Source: an uncultured bacterium (lineage in GTDB: Bacteria > Patescibacteriota > Minisyncoccia > Phycocordibacterales > CAIZLB01). Taken from it: a DNA stretch of 6,924 nucleotides. A program made the translations under genes and the position numbers. A model generated the notes under the pieces. The model was not told the origin of the DNA. It did no database searches and worked only from the letters and a program-made list of their open reading frames with translations. Each line of letters opens with the position of its first letter. Within the stretch, counting starts at the first letter, position 1. This document shows, in pieces, positions 4,981-6,924 of this stretch. The stretch spans positions 1 through 6,924 of the forward strand of contig CAJBHC010000092.1 in assembly GCA_903952785.1 (NCBI GenBank), given 5' to 3'.

Positions 4981-5012
4981 AATACAAAACCTCCGCATAC
5001 AGCATGCGGAGG
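4981..5012 (-). terminator. Intrinsic terminator of the two-membrane-span gene
   Basis: CCTCCGCAT (4990-4998) and ATGCGGAGG (5004-5012) form a perfect 9-bp stem with a 5-nt loop. Read on the minus strand it is followed by TTTTGTATT. It lies about 57 bases past the stop codon at 5069 and ends that transcript before the HtrA-like promoter. Confidence 0.85.
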
Positions 5013-5068
5013 GGCGAGTTTATAATTCTTTATTGATTTGGTGGGCGATTTCTTCTCGGCGAGCCGGC

Positions 5069-5761
5069 TCATGCAGACACCTTGTCGGGCTCCTCTCCCT
5101 TCTTCTCAACTTCTTGGCATTCGATATCAAAAAGCCAAAGATGACTAGTCGCAGTTTTGAGGATATCTTCCGCTTGGCGCTCCATCGTTTGAGCTTGGGT
5201 TAGAGCCCTGGGTCTTGAGTTTGTATCGTTACGAATCATCCTGACACTGTCAACGAATTCAGTGCAGGAAACGACGTGTTCAGACATCAGCCTTAAGTTG
5301 TTCAGAATGACGTTCCTTGTTAGGGGCCCCATCATTCTGTGAATCACCCAAGGAGTTCTCTTTGCGTCGTAGATTGGATCCACTGCATTCAGTATATTAC
5401 GGAAGTCGCGGAAGTGCCTCTTGTTTTCTTCGCAAATGTTCACTGCTGTGTTGCGAACTATTACGCTGATAATGAAGATTAGAGTAAGGCATACTCCCGC
5501 GGCGCCGTAGTAAACGGCATTTACTGAGTTTATACCACCTTTTTCGCTCATTATATATATTAGTATCAGCGACCCCAGTATGGTACAGAGGATCAATCGC
5601 TCGGAAACCTTACTTTGCCATTCTGCTTTCGCCGTTGCTACCGCTCTTCCTTGAAGGTCTAGGCCGGTTTTTGCTTGGTAAGTTTCAAGCAGCTCCCTGT
5701 CTGTCCAATCAAGGAGCGCCTCGTAATCGTTCTGCTTCTTCTTTGTCAATGCTTGCTTCAT
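5069..5761 (-). CDS. Two-transmembrane protein of unknown function
   Basis: A 230-residue protein that I do not recognise. A hydrophilic, mainly helical N-terminal part (1-53; DYEALLDWTDRELLETYQAK) precedes two hydrophobic segments at about 55-72 (LILCTILGSLILIYIM) and 83-102 (VYYGAAGVCLTLIFIISVIV). The joining loop is short and polar. The remaining 125 residues are charged and helical, including NLRLMSEHVVSCTEFVDSVRMIR and QTMERQAEDILKTA, with an acidic/basic tail. Both ends therefore probably face the cytoplasm. A short N-terminal helix, a two-span hairpin and a helical C-terminal part superficially resemble small two-span effectors such as SLATT proteins, but no diagnostic motif supports this. 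It forms its own unit, with a leader that can fold upstream and a terminator downstream. G+C content looks higher than in the flanking protease and dsbA genes. The ATG has no Shine-Dalgarno sequence. Confidence 0.75.
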   Translation of the reverse strand: MKQALTKKKQNDYEALLDWTDRELLETYQAKTGLDLQGRAVATAKAEWQSKVSERLILCTILGSLILIYIMSEKGGINSVNAVYYGAAGVCLTLIFIISVIVRNTAVNICEENKRHFRDFRNILNAVDPIYDAKRTPWVIHRMMGPLTRNVILNNLRLMSEHVVSCTEFVDSVRMIRNDTNSRPRALTQAQTMERQAEDILKTATSHLWLFDIECQEVEKKGEEPDKVSA

Positions 5762-5799
5762 CGTATTGAGTTATTCTACTGCCTAGAGTTGTAACCATG

Positions 5800-5841
5800 G
5801 GGTTTGAGAACCCTCTGTATTTGACCACTTAGTCTATACAG
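5800..5841 (-). promoter_or_regulatory. Two adjacent hairpins in the leader of the two-membrane-span gene
   Basis: In plus-strand letters, GGGTT (5800-5804) and AACCC (5809-5813) form a perfect hairpin with a 4-nt loop. Next to it, CTGTAT (5815-5820) and ATACAG (5836-5841) form a 6-bp stem with a 15-nt loop. They lie 40-80 bases upstream of the ATG at 5761, inside the probable untranslated leader. The sequence does not match the cassette leaders at 2687 and 3342. A role in regulation is a guess. Confidence 0.35.
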
Positions 5842-5985
5842 CACGTCCTTTTGGGGGATCGTCATGTGTGTTTGAACAGTTTGGCAAAGCTATTCTGCGT
5901 GTATGATGTCACATAATACAGCACCTTGTCAAGGAAAGACGGGGTGGGAACTTGGGTGGAACCCTCTAAGGGTGAGGTGGCACAA

Positions 5986-6723
5986 CTACTTAATCAACTG
6001 ATCAATAATTTGCTTCATTTGAGCGTAAGGTACTGCACCTATTCCATTTCCATCTTTATCAACTAGTGGCACGTTCTTTCCATCCATCACAAGAACAGCA
6101 TATGGAGTTCCTGCAACACCGGCTTTTTTGGCTGCTAAGATCTGCTCATTAATTTTTGTTGCATATTTTCCACTATCCAAACATGTTTTAAATGCTTTTG
6201 CATTTAGACCAACTGTGTCTGCAAATTCATAAAGTTTTTCTGCATTAAGTCCATTGTTTGTTGGTGTATTAGCAAATATTTCTGTTAAATATTTCCAGAA
6301 TACTACATTACCACCAAGCTCCGCAGCACACTCTGTCGCTTCAGCTTCCTTTGGCGCCTTACTATGAAGTTCTACAATGGGTGCGTGTCTAAAGACCCAA
6401 GCTACTTTTCCGCCAGCTTTATTTTCCTCGTAAATTTTTGAAAGAGTCTCATGATATGTTTTACAAAACGGACATTCCAAATCTGAATATTCAATAATTG
6501 TAACTTTTGCAGTCTTAGGATCTCCCAATACGTGATCAGCTGAGGTTACTGGTTCAACAACCGCTGTGGCCTTTTGAATACCAACTCCAGGAATTGCACC
6601 TTTTTGCGATGTGCCAGTCATGTATATTCCGCCTGCTATTAATGCGCCAGCAATAATGATGGCGATTGGCATTATCATTGTTTGCAATGACATCCTGTTT
6701 TGTGTTTGTTCGTTGTTTTGCAT
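5986..6723 (-). CDS. Membrane-anchored DsbA-like thiol:disulfide oxidoreductase
   Basis: A thioredoxin-fold oxidoreductase (DsbA_2/thioredoxin_4 type) that should catalyse disulfide exchange in proteins outside the membrane. The 245-residue chain has a short Asn/Gln-rich cytoplasmic start, one membrane anchor (about 14-34), a linker to about 60 and the catalytic domain. The active site is C84-P-F-C87 in YSDLECPFCKTYH. FRHAP (111-115) and the cis-proline loop GTPYAV (P207) are typical of the family. C132 and C181 could form a second, structural disulfide. No DsbB or VKOR partner is in the window. The start is set by a TATAAT box that ends only seven bases before the ATG; M11 would be a downstream alternative that still keeps the anchor. 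Opening codons are A/C-rich. Downstream there is only a 5-bp hairpin (5961-5973) without a U-run. Confidence 0.92.
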   Translation of the reverse strand: MQNNEQTQNRMSLQTMIMPIAIIIAGALIAGGIYMTGTSQKGAIPGVGIQKATAVVEPVTSADHVLGDPKTAKVTIIEYSDLECPFCKTYHETLSKIYEENKAGGKVAWVFRHAPIVELHSKAPKEAEATECAAELGGNVVFWKYLTEIFANTPTNNGLNAEKLYEFADTVGLNAKAFKTCLDSGKYATKINEQILAAKKAGVAGTPYAVLVMDGKNVPLVDKDGNGIGAVPYAQMKQIIDQLIK

Positions 6724-6730
6724 GTTGTAT

Positions 6731-6751
6731 ATTATATCACCCAGTAGGTGA
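6731..6751 (-). promoter_or_regulatory. -10 box and overlapping palindrome of the dsbA-like gene, leaderless start
   Basis: TATAAT lies at 6736-6731 on the minus strand, and seven bases later comes the ATG, so the transcript is expected to begin at or within a base or two of the start codon. Directly upstream is a perfect inverted repeat, TCACC-CAGTA-GGTGA (6737-6751), filling most of the -10/-35 spacer. It could be a small operator. The -35 region is poor (TTTGGG-like), as in promoters that rely on an activator. Confidence 0.55.
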
Positions 6752-6797
6752 TTCCCAAAATCATCCTTGGGGCGATTTTGCTAAATCGAATTTAATA

Positions 6798-6924
6798 TTA
6801 AAAGGGCAGTGTAAAATTCATCTTGTTTTCCCCAGTATCCTCCCATTCTTTGGTGTCCATTGGAAATTCAATGATAGCTTCACCCTCCTTATACTTAAGT
6901 TTCTTGTTGGCGATAGCATAGTCA
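6798..6924 (-). CDS. C-terminal end of an unidentified protein (cut by window edge)
   Basis: The minus strand is open from the window edge to a TAA at 6798-6800, giving the last 41 residues. The segment starts DYAIANKKLKYKEGEAIIEF and ends FTLPF. It is charged, with no membrane segment or recognisable motif. Even codon use and the stop placed before the dsbA-like promoter suggest a real gene rather than chance. A 6-bp hairpin (CGATTT/AAATCG) follows its stop without a U-run, so read-through into dsbA is possible. The family cannot be named from so little. Confidence 0.5.
   Translation of the reverse strand, partial: DYAIANKKLKYKEGEAIIEFPMDTKEWEDTGENKMNFTLPF

Noticed and set aside
5927..5932. 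TTGACA on the minus strand as -35 box for the two-membrane-span gene
   Set aside because: The only good -10 candidate nearby (TATTAT, 5918-5913) is eight bases away, and nothing suitable lies at 16-18 bp. TATAGA (5838-5833) is an alternative without a good -35. The promoter is left unassigned.
5961..5973. ACCCT-CTA-AGGGT hairpin after the dsbA-like gene as a terminator
   Set aside because: The stem is only 5 bp and no U-run follows on the minus strand; it is too weak to call.

Overview
The window looks like part of a small-genome candidate-phyla bacterium (Patescibacteria/CPR, most like Parcubacteria), joined at its left end to a foreign piece. Points favouring CPR are an N-terminally anchored DsbA-like thioredoxin, a small anchored SppA, several short unrecognised proteins, and starts without Shine-Dalgarno sequences. 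TGA is used as a stop, so the recoded CPR lineages are unlikely. The lineage call is inference from protein style only.

Left edge (1 to about 752, minus strand): about 250 codons of a gammaproteobacterial-type ParE (topoisomerase IV subunit B). It is open across the TOPRIM motifs but loses its N-terminal half abruptly, about 10 bases past the stop codon of the next gene. This looks more like an assembly chimera than a real neighbour. Next come a PhoB/OmpR-family response regulator (762-1430, minus) and a divergent membrane-anchored SppA-type peptidase (1734-2645, plus). Their 303-bp intergenic region holds two sets of tandem repeats that could be regulator-binding sites.

Middle (2650-4011, plus): the most unusual part. 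Two consecutive transcription units have the same plan: a -35/-10 pair with 16-bp spacing, a 140-163-nt leader RNA with near-identical blocks and a long hairpin, an A/C-rich stretch without Shine-Dalgarno, a small protein of unknown function, and a closely related intrinsic terminator. The leaders and terminators are alike at the nucleotide level, while the two proteins are not obviously related. The leader can form two mutually exclusive hairpins, as in a cis-regulatory RNA.

Right part (4017-6924, all minus): a cytosolic-looking trypsin/HtrA-type serine protease without PDZ domain, a two-transmembrane protein of unknown function with a structured leader and a clear terminator, an anchored DsbA-like oxidoreductase whose -10 box sits so close to its ATG that the mRNA is probably leaderless, and the last 41 codons of an unidentified gene cut by the window edge.

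The recognisable genes lean towards envelope protein quality control: two serine peptidases, a disulfide oxidoreductase and a response regulator. No histidine kinase is in view. That they work together is inference. No tRNA, rRNA, CRISPR array, insertion sequence or phage gene was recognised.
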